Below are positions 28,736 to 39,958 of a DNA stretch of 64,000 bases, in pieces. The position numbers and the translations under genes are program-made. The notes below the pieces were generated by a model that was not told the DNA's origin, searched no databases, and was given only the letters and a program-made list of their open reading frames with translations. How positions within the stretch are numbered: position 1 is the first letter of the stretch; each line of letters opens with the position of its first letter. Origin of the DNA: Idiomarina aquatica (GTDB lineage: Bacteria; Pseudomonadota; Gammaproteobacteria; Enterobacterales; Alteromonadaceae); NCBI RefSeq assembly GCF_004362895.1, contig NZ_SNXI01000004.1, forward strand, positions 148,331 through 212,330, given 5' to 3'.

Positions 28736-30016
28736 ATGACCATTTCAGCCCTCGGTATAAATCACAAAACAGCACCGGTAGATCTGCGCGAACGCGTCGC
28801 CTTTTCGACCGAACAGCTGGATACAGCGCTTCAGGCAATTCGACAGCTTCAGGGCGTTGACGAGGCTGTTATTGTGTCAACCTGTAATCGCACCGAAATA
28901 TATTGTCAGGGCAAGGTGTCAGGCGATTTACTGCTGGGCTGGCTAGCGGGTTTTCATGGCTTAGCGCCGGATGCCCTGCAACAACATCATTATGTCTACC
29001 AGGATCGGCAGGCCATAAGCCACTTAATGTCGGTTGCCAGCGGCCTGGATTCGCTGGTGCTGGGCGAGCCGCAAATTCTGGGACAGGTTAAACAGGCCTA
29101 TCAGTTAGCTAAACGGCAAACCGCCGTCGGCGGCATTCTGGAGCGTTTGTTTCAACAGACTTTTCGAGTCGCAAAGACGGTGCGTAACGAAACTGAAGTT
29201 GGCCAAAACGCTGTATCAGTAGCCTACGCCGCGGTGAGTCTGGCGAAACATATATTTGCTAAACTTAACCAGTCCAGGGTATTGCTTATTGGCGCTGGTG
29301 ATACCTCTGAGCTGGTTGCGCAACATCTGCAACAACAGGGAGTGGCCGACATTACCGTGGCCAACCGAACCTTGCAGCGGGCAGCAGAGCTGGCGCAAAA
29401 AATAGGTGGCAAAGCGCATAGCCTGGCTGAGTTAGGCGAGTTACTGCCACAAGCTGACATCGTCGTTAGTTCTACTGCCAGCACCTTGCCTATTGTCGGT
29501 AAAGGCAGCATCGAAAGCGCGCTAAAAAAGCGACGCCACCGGCCCATGCTGTTAATCGACCTGGCGGTGCCAAGAGACATTGAAGAACAGGTTAATGAAT
29601 TAGACGACGCTTACCTTTATACAGTTGATGATTTGCAAAATATCATCAGCGAGAATATTAAAAACCGAGAGCAGGCGGCGCGACAGGCGCAGGTCATAAT
29701 CCAGCAGCAAAGTGAAGAATTTGGTGACTGGTTAAAATCGTTAAATAGTGTTGGGCTAATCCGCGACTATCGCGGTCAAACACAGCAAATAGCTCAGCAG
29801 CAGTTACAAAAAGCGCAGCAGTTATTGGCGCAGGGTAAGCCAGCCGAAGATGTTTTACAGTTGCTGGCGCACCGGTTGACGCAACAATTAACGCATCAGC
29901 CAACCCAATTAATTAAGGCAGCGGGTGAACATAATGATCAAAATTCACTGGCGCTATTGCAACAGTTATTAACCCGTGAAAATGGCGGTGTTAACGAGAA
30001 TAACAACGAGGAATAA
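28736..30016 (+). CDS. hemA: Glutamyl-tRNA reductase
   Basis: HemA reduces Glu-tRNA(Glu) to glutamate-1-semialdehyde, the first committed step of C5-pathway tetrapyrrole synthesis. The 426-residue protein has the catalytic cysteine at 50 in VSTCNRTEIY, the SGLDSLVLGEPQILGQVK motif, a NADPH-binding domain (VLLIGAGDTSELVAQHL), and a C-terminal dimerisation helix rich in Gln. It is first in the hemA-prfA-prmC run. Supply of heme is relevant to the hemoglobin encoded at 23.1 kb, though no direct link is shown. Confidence 0.96.
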   Translation: MTISALGINHKTAPVDLRERVAFSTEQLDTALQAIRQLQGVDEAVIVSTCNRTEIYCQGKVSGDLLLGWLAGFHGLAPDALQQHHYVYQDRQAISHLMSVASGLDSLVLGEPQILGQVKQAYQLAKRQTAVGGILERLFQQTFRVAKTVRNETEVGQNAVSVAYAAVSLAKHIFAKLNQSRVLLIGAGDTSELVAQHLQQQGVADITVANRTLQRAAELAQKIGGKAHSLAELGELLPQADIVVSSTASTLPIVGKGSIESALKKRRHRPMLLIDLAVPRDIEEQVNELDDAYLYTVDDLQNIISENIKNREQAARQAQVIIQQQSEEFGDWLKSLNSVGLIRDYRGQTQQIAQQQLQKAQQLLAQGKPAEDVLQLLAHRLTQQLTHQPTQLIKAAGEHNDQNSLALLQQLLTRENGGVNENNNEE

Positions 30017-30025
30017 CGACAGTTC

Positions 30026-31117
30026 ATGAATCCATCGATTGAACGAAAATTAGAAGGCCTGTTAGAACGTTATCAGGAAGTGCAGGCGTTATTGGGTGAA
30101 GCCGATATTATCGCTGATCAAAATCGATTTCGGGCGCTTTCTAAGGAATATTCGCAGTTAGAGGAAGTGGTCGACAATTTTGAACGTTTCCGACAAGCAC
30201 AGGCGGACTTAGATGCAGCGCACGAAATGGCCAACGATGATGATGCCGATATGCGCGAAATGGCAGCTGACGAAATAAAAGCGGGTGAACACGCGGTTGA
30301 AGAGCTGGAGCAGCAGCTACAAGTCTTGCTGCTGCCAAAAGACCCCAATGATGACCGTGCTTGTTATTTGGAAATTCGTGCAGGTGCTGGTGGTGACGAA
30401 GCAGCCATATTTGCCGGTGATCTGTTCCGTATGTACAGCCGCTATGCCGAAGCAAACGGCTGGAAAGTCAGTGTAGTATCGGCCAGCGATGGCGAGCATG
30501 GCGGCTATAAAGAAGTTATCGCCCACATGAGCGGTGATGGCGTTTATGGCAAAATGAAATTTGAATCAGGTGGACACCGGGTACAACGTGTGCCGGAAAC
30601 TGAGTCGCAGGGGCGGGTGCATACCTCGGCCTGCACCGTGGCGGTGTTGCCGGAAATTCCTGAAGCCGAGGCGATTGAGATCAATCCGGCGGATCTGCGC
30701 GTTGATACCTTCCGTGCGTCGGGTGCCGGCGGACAGCACGTTAACCGCACCGACTCTGCGATCCGGCTTACCCACTTACCAACGGGCGTAGTGGTCGAGT
30801 GTCAGGAAGAGCGTTCGCAGCATAAAAACCGTGCTAAAGCGATGTCGGTATTGCAATCACGCTTGCAACAGCGGGAAGACGAAAAACGCCAGCAGGAAGA
30901 GGCCAGCACGCGCCGCAACTTGGTCGGTAGTGGTGATCGTTCTGAGCGGATTCGTACCTATAACTATCCGCAAAGCCGGGTTACTGATCACCGTATTAAT
31001 CTGACGCTGTATCGGTTAGACGAGGTGTTGGCGGGTAGTCTGTCACTTATTCTGGATCCGATTATTACTGAGCACCAGGCGGATCAACTGGCCGCATTGG
31101 CGCAGGAACAACAGTAA
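30026..31117 (+). CDS. prfA: Peptide chain release factor 1
   Basis: RF1 reads UAA and UAG stop codons and triggers hydrolysis of peptidyl-tRNA. In the 363-residue protein the codon-recognition tripeptide is PET at 190-192 (the PxT form of RF1), and the GGQ motif is at 235-237 in [14 protein letters not shown]. It starts 9 nt after hemA, with GAGGA in the hemA tail. Its GGQ glutamine is the target of PrmC, encoded just downstream. Confidence 0.97.
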   Translation: MNPSIERKLEGLLERYQEVQALLGEADIIADQNRFRALSKEYSQLEEVVDNFERFRQAQADLDAAHEMANDDDADMREMAADEIKAGEHAVEELEQQLQVLLLPKDPNDDRACYLEIRAGAGGDEAAIFAGDLFRMYSRYAEANGWKVSVVSASDGEHGGYKEVIAHMSGDGVYGKMKFESGGHRVQRVPETESQGRVHTSACTVAVLPEIPEAEAIEINPADLRVDTFRASGAGGQHVNRTDSAIRLTHLPTGVVVECQEERSQHKNRAKAMSVLQSRLQQREDEKRQQEEASTRRNLVGSGDRSERIRTYNYPQSRVTDHRINLTLYRLDEVLAGSLSLILDPIITEHQADQLAALAQEQQ

Positions 31118-31121
31118 CTCA

Positions 31122-31958
31122 ATGCAACCAACAATTGCCGAAGCTCAGGCGTGGTGCCGACAGCAGCTAATTGATGCAGACAGCCCGGCCGTTGATAGCC
31201 GGGCGCTGTTATGTCACGTACTGCAACAGTCGGCCGCTTATTTAATGACCTGGCCGGAACAGCAATTGTCGGTTAGCCAGTGGCAGCAGTTACAACAGCT
31301 GACTGATAAACGTCGTCAGGGTCATCCGGTTGCGCACCTTACCGGACAACGGGAGTTTTGGTCGCTATCGTTAACTGTTAACAACAGTACGCTGATTCCG
31401 CGGCCTGATACCGAAACGTTAGTGGCCACAGCGCTGGAACTATCACTACCTTCACAGGCGCGGGTGCTGGATTTAGGCACCGGAACCGGTGCCATCGCAC
31501 TGGCGCTTAAGTCAGAACGTCCTCAGTGGCAGATTAGTGCGCTGGATGCGTCGGCCGACGCGGTCGCATTGGCTCGGCATAACGCGCAGCGGTTGGCGCT
31601 GGATATCGAGGTGCAACAAAGTCACTGGTTTGCAGATATCGACGCCGCTGAATTTGATTTAATTGTTGCTAATCCGCCTTATATCGATGCCAATGATCCA
31701 CACTTAAGCCAGGGCGACGTCAGGTTTGAACCGCGCTCAGCGCTGGTGGCAGCGCAGCAAGGATTAGCTGATATAGCGACGATTGCCGGCCAGGCTGGTA
31801 ACTGGCTAACGCCCGCTGGGTGGTTGTTGTTTGAGCATGGCTGGCAACAAGCTGACTCGGTCGTTGAGCTACTGCGCCAAAACGGTTATAAACATGTTAA
31901 CCGCTGGACAGATTATGGTAGTGTAGAACGAGTAACAGGCGGCCAGAAGGCAGGTTAA
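31122..31958 (+). CDS. prmC: Release factor glutamine methyltransferase PrmC
   Basis: PrmC N5-methylates the glutamine of the GGQ motif in RF1 and RF2, raising termination efficiency. The 278-residue protein has an N-terminal helical domain, the AdoMet loop DLGTGTG at 117-123, and the substrate motif NPPY at 184-187. It starts 4 nt after prfA, as expected for the prfA-prmC pair. A paralogue acting on ribosomal protein uL3 (PrmB) is encoded at 57.8 kb. Confidence 0.96.
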   Translation: MQPTIAEAQAWCRQQLIDADSPAVDSRALLCHVLQQSAAYLMTWPEQQLSVSQWQQLQQLTDKRRQGHPVAHLTGQREFWSLSLTVNNSTLIPRPDTETLVATALELSLPSQARVLDLGTGTGAIALALKSERPQWQISALDASADAVALARHNAQRLALDIEVQQSHWFADIDAAEFDLIVANPPYIDANDPHLSQGDVRFEPRSALVAAQQGLADIATIAGQAGNWLTPAGWLLFEHGWQQADSVVELLRQNGYKHVNRWTDYGSVERVTGGQKAG

Positions 31959-31970
31959 AGAGGGATTATT

Positions 31971-33437
31971 ATGAGCAATCAGTTTATGTTTGCAGATGAA
32001 CCGGGTCAGCAGGCTCCAAGTATTCCGACGGAAAATTGGAAGATTCTTATTGTTGATGATGAGCCTGAAGTGCATGCCGTAACAAAACTTGCCTTAAGTG
32101 ACTTTAATTTTCTGGGCCGCGGACTGGAATTTCATAGTGCCTTTTCTGGTAAAGAAGCCTATGAGCTGATAGAGCAACACCCGGATGCCGCTATCCTGCT
32201 GCTGGATGTGGTGATGGAGACCGATGATGCGGGTTTAAAAGTAGCACGCTACATACGCGAACAGGCGCAGAATCACTATACCCGAATTATTTTACGAACC
32301 GGCCAGCCGGGTCAGGCGCCCGAACGCACGGTTATCGTTAATTACGACATTAATGATTATAAGTCTAAAACCGAATTAACGGCGCAAAAGCTATTCACTG
32401 CGGTGATGTCATCGTTGCGGTCGTACCGCGATATCATGTCGATTGATCAAAGCCGCCATGGGCTGGAAAAAATTATTGCTGCTTCATCTAACTTGTATGC
32501 GTTGCAACCGATGAATAGCTTTGTCGACGGCTTGGTGCAACAGTTGAGCTGGGTTATTGGCGGGGCACGCCAAACCTTGTATGCAACCGCCGATAGTCAG
32601 GGTAGAAGCTATCAGGTGGTAGCCGCTTATGGCGAGGATTCGGGGGTTGCCGTGGGGCAAACATTGCGCTCCGTATTGCCGGCCGAAGCGTTGTCAGAGC
32701 TTGACGATGTTATTGCTAACCACGGTAGCTACTACGGTGACGACTTTGTCTTGCTTTACTGTCGCAGTCATTGTCGCCCACATGGCTCGGTGTTGTTTAT
32801 TGGTGGTATTTCGCGGCAGTTGACTGATGATGACCACCATGTGCTGCAACTATTCTCGGAAAACGTGCAGCTGGCGCAGGATAACGTTGTCTGTTTGGAA
32901 GATTCGGATCAGTTTCTTGCGCGTCTGGGGGACCAGTTAATGGAGCTGCGAAGCGCGGCATTCGAGCCCGAGTCTCTGCCGCCGGCTGCAGCGCTAGCGT
33001 ATCGTGTGGCCCAGCTAGTTAGCCCGGCGAATGAAGCTAAAAATACCGCGTTAGCCTGGTTCCTTTACGAACCGGCGGGGCCGCTGTTGCAATGTGCGCC
33101 AGATTCCGTTGCTGCTAACGAAACCACCTGCCAACAAAGAGTGTCACGCTCGCTGCGTGCGCTGGCACATGGCCAGCATGTGGCAACTCAGGTTGCCCAC
33201 CGGGCATTGATCGAACGGCTGGAACGTTGGGATGGCATGGGGTTACCTGAGGGTAAGCAGGGTGTAGCCATTGGTACCAGCACGCAGGTATTGTTAATTA
33301 CCGAACAGTTACTGGAGTGGCAGGCACAACAGTTATCAGAAGACGATATCAAAGTTCGTCTGGAGGCAGAAAAAGGGCGTTATTATTCGCCGGAATTTCT
33401 TGATGCGGTCGTACCGCAGCTCAAACAACTAAGCTAA
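31971..33437 (+). CDS. Response regulator with DUF3369 domain and degenerate HD-GYP domain
   Basis: A 488-residue protein with a receiver domain at about 22-150 (acidic pair D29-D30, phospho-acceptor D79 in LLLDVVM, and a lysine at 131 or 133), then a DUF3369 sensor-like domain at about 170-310. The C-terminus retains ERWDGMGLPEGKQG at 418-431, which aligns with the HHExxDGxGYPxGLxG core of HD-GYP phosphodiesterases. The histidines before Glu are replaced (RLE), GYP is GLP and the upstream HD pair is not found, so catalysis is unlikely. The gene is inserted between prmC and sirB2; GAGGG precedes the ATG. Confidence 0.83.
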   Translation: MSNQFMFADEPGQQAPSIPTENWKILIVDDEPEVHAVTKLALSDFNFLGRGLEFHSAFSGKEAYELIEQHPDAAILLLDVVMETDDAGLKVARYIREQAQNHYTRIILRTGQPGQAPERTVIVNYDINDYKSKTELTAQKLFTAVMSSLRSYRDIMSIDQSRHGLEKIIAASSNLYALQPMNSFVDGLVQQLSWVIGGARQTLYATADSQGRSYQVVAAYGEDSGVAVGQTLRSVLPAEALSELDDVIANHGSYYGDDFVLLYCRSHCRPHGSVLFIGGISRQLTDDDHHVLQLFSENVQLAQDNVVCLEDSDQFLARLGDQLMELRSAAFEPESLPPAAALAYRVAQLVSPANEAKNTALAWFLYEPAGPLLQCAPDSVAANETTCQQRVSRSLRALAHGQHVATQVAHRALIERLERWDGMGLPEGKQGVAIGTSTQVLLITEQLLEWQAQQLSEDDIKVRLEAEKGRYYSPEFLDAVVPQLKQLS

Positions 33438-33449
33438 AAGGAGCACGCT

Positions 33450-33824
33450 GTGTACGTTGCATTTAAACATCTACACGTTTTATTTGTCGTTATCTCGGTC
33501 ATATTTTTTATCACTCGCTTTGTCTGGAAGCAGCTAGAATCGGGCATGCTACAAAAAAAGTGGGTGAAAATAGTACCGCATATCAACGACACCTTATTAT
33601 TGCTCAGTGCGATCGCTATGCTGGTTATCAGTCAGCGCGCGCCGATTGCAGACCCCTGGGTAACCGAAAAAGTACTGGGTGTTATTGGCTATATTGTGTT
33701 TGGTTTGGTGGCGCTAAAAGGTAGCAGCCGAGCTGTTAGCTGGTTTGGTTTTGTGGTTGCCTGTGTCTGGCTGGCTGCGCTATTTCATGTTGCCTTTGGC
33801 AAAATGCCGTTGGTGCTGGGCTAA
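33450..33824 (+). CDS. sirB2: SirB2 family membrane protein
   Basis: A 124-residue protein with four hydrophobic helices and the family opening YVAFKHLHVLFVVISVIFF, then HINDTLLLLSAIAMLV and a C-terminal FHVAFGKMPL. SirB2 (YchQ) has no proven biochemical function; its name comes from Salmonella invasion-gene genetics. The start is a GTG at 33450 with AAGGAG 8 nt upstream. It sits between the response regulator and sirB1, keeping the prmC-sirB2-sirB1-kdsA order apart from the insertions. Confidence 0.88.
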   Translation: MYVAFKHLHVLFVVISVIFFITRFVWKQLESGMLQKKWVKIVPHINDTLLLLSAIAMLVISQRAPIADPWVTEKVLGVIGYIVFGLVALKGSSRAVSWFGFVVACVWLAALFHVAFGKMPLVLG

Positions 33825-33833
33825 TTATTGTTC

Positions 33834-34646
33834 ATGGTGACTATGCAGTATTCGTTTCTTCAACAATGTGACAAAGAAGTTGTTCCGACCATTGAATTGG
33901 TTTGGGAGATCAGCCGCCAGCTCGAGTTGGGCCGCGGCTGTGATTTGGCCGATTTTCGCCACCAACTGGATGAGTTCTCCGGGTTTGTTAATGCCGCCGA
34001 CCGGCATCAGAAAATGGCTCAGTTAAATGATTTTTTCTATCGCCAGTTGGGTTACAGCGATGCCCCGGAAAGCTGGGTAAAGTCCCACCGGATTAGTGTT
34101 GACCAGGTGGCGGCTTTTCGAACCGGGGTGCCGTTGGTACTGGCAATGCTGCTGCGCGAATGCGCCGCACACGCAGGTATCGAACTGCAAGTCGTTGATT
34201 TTCCTGGTTATCCGATGCTCAAACTGACCGAAGATGACCGTACCGATTTTATCGACCCACAAAACGGTCAGTTCGTTCGCTATCAGGAAGTCATGGAGCG
34301 CTTTGAAGATGTCATGGAAGGCGATGCAGAATTCTGCTGGGAGTGGGCCGAACCAACGCCGCAGAAAGCCTTAATCGAAGCCTATTTGACTGAATTAAAA
34401 CACTGTTTAATGGCTGAAGCCCGCTTCGAAAAAGCGCTGCGCTGTGTGCAGATGTTATTGACGTTGCAACCCGATGACCCTTACGAGATCCGGGACCGGG
34501 GCTATCTTTACGAAGAGTTAGGCTGCCAGCACGTGGCCGTCGACGACTACCAGTATTTTGTTGACCAATGTCCGGATGACCCTAGTGCCGAGATAATTAA
34601 GCTACAACTGGAAAGTTACTCAGGGCCTCAGGACGTATTTCACTAA
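33834..34646 (+). CDS. sirB1: SirB1 family transglutaminase-like/TPR protein
   Basis: A protein of about 270 residues with an N-terminal SirB1/transglutaminase-like region (LNDFFYRQLGYSDAPESW, then TGVPLVLAMLLRECA and VDFPGYPML) and a C-terminal TPR-like region (residues about 185-255: FEKALRCVQMLLTLQPDDPYE). Family function is unsettled. Start choice is uncertain: ATG at 33834 or ATG at 33843; neither has a clear ribosome-binding site. It is only 9 nt past sirB2, so coupling is likely. Confidence 0.86.
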   Translation: MVTMQYSFLQQCDKEVVPTIELVWEISRQLELGRGCDLADFRHQLDEFSGFVNAADRHQKMAQLNDFFYRQLGYSDAPESWVKSHRISVDQVAAFRTGVPLVLAMLLRECAAHAGIELQVVDFPGYPMLKLTEDDRTDFIDPQNGQFVRYQEVMERFEDVMEGDAEFCWEWAEPTPQKALIEAYLTELKHCLMAEARFEKALRCVQMLLTLQPDDPYEIRDRGYLYEELGCQHVAVDDYQYFVDQCPDDPSAEIIKLQLESYSGPQDVFH

Positions 34647-34684
34647 TGCCAGTGCAGGCAAAAATTATAATAAGGAGATAAGTA

Positions 34685-36816
<2,132 letters not shown>

Positions 36817-36846
36817 AACCTTAACGGCACATAAAAAGTAACTACC

Positions 36847-38337
36847 ATGATGCAACAGGCGGCAGTCGTTCAGGATAATCGTCTAAAACCGCAACAGGCG
36901 GCGAAACTTTTATCCAAAGCTATCGGAGCGCTTATTGCGCTTCTGTCGGTGGCTTTGTTAGCGCCTTTTGTATTGGCAGCAGTCAATAGTGAAAAGGACC
37001 AGTGGACTTATCTGACACTGGCTGTAATTGGCATAATAACGGGGCTGGTGCTGTTTTCGCAAAAAACCGGCGAGGCAAAATTACGTGCGCGGCAGGTATT
37101 TTTGCTGACCACCTTATGCTGGGTTTGTGCAAGCCTGTTTGCCACCCTTCCGTTTGTTTTTGCGCAACCGTATTTGGGATTCACCGACGCCTGGTTTGAA
37201 GCCATGTCCGCCATTACCACTACGGGTGCAACTGTTATCGTTGGCTTGGATGAGTTGCCAAAATCAGTGTTGTTGTGGCGTGGCATGCTGCAATGGCTTG
37301 GTGGTATCGGTATTATCGTTATGGCGATGGCTATTTTACCGTTTTTGCAAGTGGGTGGCATGCGCTTATTCCAGGCCGAATCATCGGATATGTCGGGTAA
37401 ATTTTTACCGCGATCCAGTCTGATGGTCATGGCCATCGGCAAAGTCTATCTGTTACTGACGGCGCTGGTAATATTGCTTTATGCGTTAGGCGGAATGCAG
37501 ACCTTCGATGCCTTTGTACATGGTATGACAACTATCGGCACGGCCGGATTTTCCAACTATGATGCTTCGTTTGGACACTTTGCCGATAGTCCTTTTTTAA
37601 TTGTGGTCGGTACTATTTTTATGGTCGCCGGTGCATTGCCTTTTGTGCTCTATATCCGCGCTATGAAAAAGGACATCGAGCCAATTATGAAAGACACCCA
37701 GGTACGTGCCTTTCTGATTTTTTTATTACTCACTATCGTTATCATAGCCCTGATCCAAGTGGGCAAAGGGCGTGAGTGGGGCGATGCCTTTTTGCATACC
37801 GCATTTAACGTCGTATCGGTTGTTACCACTACCGGGTATGCTACCGAGGACTACGGCCAGTGGGGCAACTGGTCGATAATGATTTTCTTTTACCTGATGT
37901 TTGTCGGTGGCTGTACCGGCTCGACTGCCGGCGGCATGAAGATTTTTCGTTTCCAGTTATCGCAGTTGTTATTGCGGCGACAATTTAGTCAGTTGATCCA
38001 CCCTAACTTGGTGCAAGTACAAACTTATCAGGATCGACGGGTTAATGATTCGTTACTTGGCTCTATGGTAGCGTTTTGTTTTACCTACTTTTTGCTGGTT
38101 GCTGCCATCGCGTTAGGACTGTCGCTTTTTAATCTCGACTTTATGACATCAATTTCGGGTGCAGCCTCTGCGGTGAGTAACGTGGGCCCTGCGCTTGGCG
38201 ATATCATCGGCCCTAGTGGAAATTTTTCCAGTCTACCTGACGGGGCTAAGTTTCTGCTGATATTTGCCATGTTAGCCGGGCGCTTAGAAATCATGACGGT
38301 ATTGATTTTGTTCCATCGTCATTACTGGCGTCATTAA
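36847..38337 (+). CDS. trkH: TrkH-type potassium uptake channel subunit
   Basis: The ion-conducting subunit of a Trk/Ktr K+ uptake system; a cytosolic TrkA partner is not encoded nearby. The 496-residue protein has four M1-P-M2 repeats with glycine filter motifs: TTTGATVIVG, TIGTAGFSN, VTTTGYATED and VSNVGPALGD. The repeats LRWLGG-like (MLQWLGGIGIIVMAMAILPFLQVGG) and FVGGCTGSTAGGMKIFR are typical. It follows kdsA by 30 nt. Confidence 0.94.
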   Translation: MMQQAAVVQDNRLKPQQAAKLLSKAIGALIALLSVALLAPFVLAAVNSEKDQWTYLTLAVIGIITGLVLFSQKTGEAKLRARQVFLLTTLCWVCASLFATLPFVFAQPYLGFTDAWFEAMSAITTTGATVIVGLDELPKSVLLWRGMLQWLGGIGIIVMAMAILPFLQVGGMRLFQAESSDMSGKFLPRSSLMVMAIGKVYLLLTALVILLYALGGMQTFDAFVHGMTTIGTAGFSNYDASFGHFADSPFLIVVGTIFMVAGALPFVLYIRAMKKDIEPIMKDTQVRAFLIFLLLTIVIIALIQVGKGREWGDAFLHTAFNVVSVVTTTGYATEDYGQWGNWSIMIFFYLMFVGGCTGSTAGGMKIFRFQLSQLLLRRQFSQLIHPNLVQVQTYQDRRVNDSLLGSMVAFCFTYFLLVAAIALGLSLFNLDFMTSISGAASAVSNVGPALGDIIGPSGNFSSLPDGAKFLLIFAMLAGRLEIMTVLILFHRHYWRH

Positions 38338-38376
38338 TCGGCCACCCGCCTTAACGGCACGCGAAGGAGTAGTGGA

Positions 38377-39150
38377 ATGGACGGATGGTTAGCGGCGCTT
38401 ACCGTAAGTGCGCTTAGTGGGGGTATGACTGCTGTCGGGGCAGCGCCAGTACTGATTGGCTGGCGTCCGAGTGAACGCAATACCAATGCGTTACTCGGTT
38501 TTGCGGCAGGCGTGATGCTGGCAGCGTCATTTTTCTCGTTGATTGTGCCGGCATTAGAGATTGCTGAGCAACAATTCGGCGAAGGATTGATCCCGCCGAC
38601 GATTGCTGTTTTCGGTATCATCATTGGTGCACTACTTATCGCATTGATTGACCGTATGGTTCCGCATGAGCACTTTGTAAAAGGAGCAGAGGGACCGTCG
38701 GGTATTCGGCTTAACCGGTTGTGGCTGTTCATTATTGCCATCACTATCCATAACATTCCTGAAGGCTTATCGGTCGGCATTACTGCCGCCGGCGGCGATT
38801 ACGACGCCACCGTTGCTATCGCTTCCGGTATCGGTTTACAAAACGTCCCGGAAGGGCTGGCGGTGGCACTTGCGTTACTGGCGATCGGCTACAGCCGTTT
38901 GCACGCCTTTGTTGTAGCAGGTTTAACCGGTGCAGTAGAGCCCTTAGGCGGATTATTGGGCGGCTGGTTTGTCGGTATCGCTGATTGGTTTTTACCCTGG
39001 GGATTGCTGGTTTCCGCCGGAGCGATGATCTTTGTCATCAGTCATGAAATTATTCCCGAGACCCATCGTGAAGGTCATCATTCCCGTGCCAGCATTGGCC
39101 TAATGTTGGGCCTTGTGCTGATGTTATTCCTGGATGTGTGGCTGGGGTAG
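38377..39150 (+). CDS. ZIP family divalent metal transporter
   Basis: A 257-residue inner-membrane protein with about eight helices. The metal-binding helices are plain: HNIPEGLSVGI (near residue 125) and QNVPEGLAVALAL (near 155), plus VISHEIIPETHREGHH in the C-terminal part, which has further His and Glu residues. Zinc or iron uptake is the likely role. GAAGGAG is placed 9 nt before the ATG. It follows trkH by 39 nt and precedes the psrA regulatory region. Confidence 0.92.
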   Translation: MDGWLAALTVSALSGGMTAVGAAPVLIGWRPSERNTNALLGFAAGVMLAASFFSLIVPALEIAEQQFGEGLIPPTIAVFGIIIGALLIALIDRMVPHEHFVKGAEGPSGIRLNRLWLFIIAITIHNIPEGLSVGITAAGGDYDATVAIASGIGLQNVPEGLAVALALLAIGYSRLHAFVVAGLTGAVEPLGGLLGGWFVGIADWFLPWGLLVSAGAMIFVISHEIIPETHREGHHSRASIGLMLGLVLMLFLDVWLG

Positions 39151-39167
39151 CAAGCTACCACTAAATA

Positions 39168-39195
39168 GTTTCAGCGAACACTTGATCGCTGAAAC
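39168..39195. repeat. Perfect inverted repeat downstream of the ZIP gene
   Basis: Arms GTTTCAGCGA (39168-39177) and TCGCTGAAAC (39186-39195) with an 8-nt spacer. There is no T-run after it on either strand, so it is either a weak terminator stem or a dimeric protein-binding site in the psrA upstream region. Confidence 0.55.
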
Positions 39196-39208
39196 GAAGT
39201 GAATTAAA

Positions 39209-39235
39209 TTAAACGCATGTTTAAAATATGCGTTT
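39209..39235. promoter_or_regulatory. Operator-like inverted repeats just upstream of psrA
   Basis: Two nested symmetric patterns are visible: TTAAAC-N4-GTTTAA (39209-39224), and AAACGCAT (39211-39218) with ATGCGTTT (39228-39235). PsrA-type regulators bind AAAC/GTTT half-sites and autoregulate, so this is a plausible autoregulatory operator. A TATAAT at 39235-39240 abuts it and lies just before the psrA ATG. A related GTTTAAAC occurs at 39915-39922 before fadE. Confidence 0.5.
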
Positions 39236-39241
39236 ATAATT

Positions 39242-39901
39242 ATGTCTGAATCGGCAGTACGCCCTAAAAAATCAAAAGTTTCTACGCAAAAAAAGATACT
39301 GGATGCAGCTGAAACCCTGTTTGCACGAGAAGGCTTCGAGCAAACGTCGTTGCGTCAAATTACCCAGGAGGCGGATGTTAACCTTGCCTCTGTCAATTAT
39401 CACTTTGGCTCAAAAAAAGCACTGATTCAAGCCGTTGTGGCGCGTTACATGAATGTTTTTATGCCCGCGCTGGAGACCGAGCTAAAACGGCTTGATGACA
39501 AACCCGAAATCGACAGTCTGGCAGTATTCGCCAGCTTCAAGGCTCCCCTAATCAGTTTAGATCAGGTGCATAAGCGTGGTACTGAACACTTTTTAAGGCT
39601 ATTGGGGTTTGCCTATTCAGAAACCCAGGGACATTTGCGACGTTACACGCAAACGGCCTTTGGCGACGTGTTGCAACACCTGCTAGCCCTGTTACATCGG
39701 GCTAATCCGAAACTAACTGAACAAGATATGTTCTGGCGCTTACATTTTGTCCTTGGTGCCACGGTCTTTGCCCAGGTATCCGGGCAGGCGTTGATTGAAA
39801 TCGCGCAAGCAGAGTTTGACGAGCGTGCGGATATTCAAACTGTGATAGAGCACCTGATTACGTTTATTGCCGGTGGTTTAGATAGTCAGTTAGACGGTTA
39901 A
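39242..39901 (+). CDS. psrA: PsrA-type TetR family regulator of fatty acid oxidation
   Basis: A 219-residue TetR-family repressor. The N-terminal helix-turn-helix region reads ILDAAETLFAREGFEQTSLRQ, then DVNLASVNYHFGSKKALIQAV, which is the PsrA signature (LASVNYHFGSKKALI). The C-terminal part is a typical ligand domain; in Pseudomonas PsrA responds to long-chain fatty acids and controls fad genes. It lies 57 nt upstream of fadE on the same strand. There is no clear ribosome-binding site before the ATG. Inverted AAAC/GTTT repeats lie directly upstream. Confidence 0.88.
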   Translation: MSESAVRPKKSKVSTQKKILDAAETLFAREGFEQTSLRQITQEADVNLASVNYHFGSKKALIQAVVARYMNVFMPALETELKRLDDKPEIDSLAVFASFKAPLISLDQVHKRGTEHFLRLLGFAYSETQGHLRRYTQTAFGDVLQHLLALLHRANPKLTEQDMFWRLHFVLGATVFAQVSGQALIEIAQAEFDERADIQTVIEHLITFIAGGLDSQLDG

Positions 39902-39958
39902 GCAAAGCCTTACTGTTTAAACTACACTTTATTGATGAATGGTTAGCTGGAGAAAACC

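Noticed and set aside
30593..30601. PET instead of PAT/PVT in RF1 taken as a specificity change
   Set aside because: The RF1 pattern is PxT and the middle residue varies, so this is within the family range.
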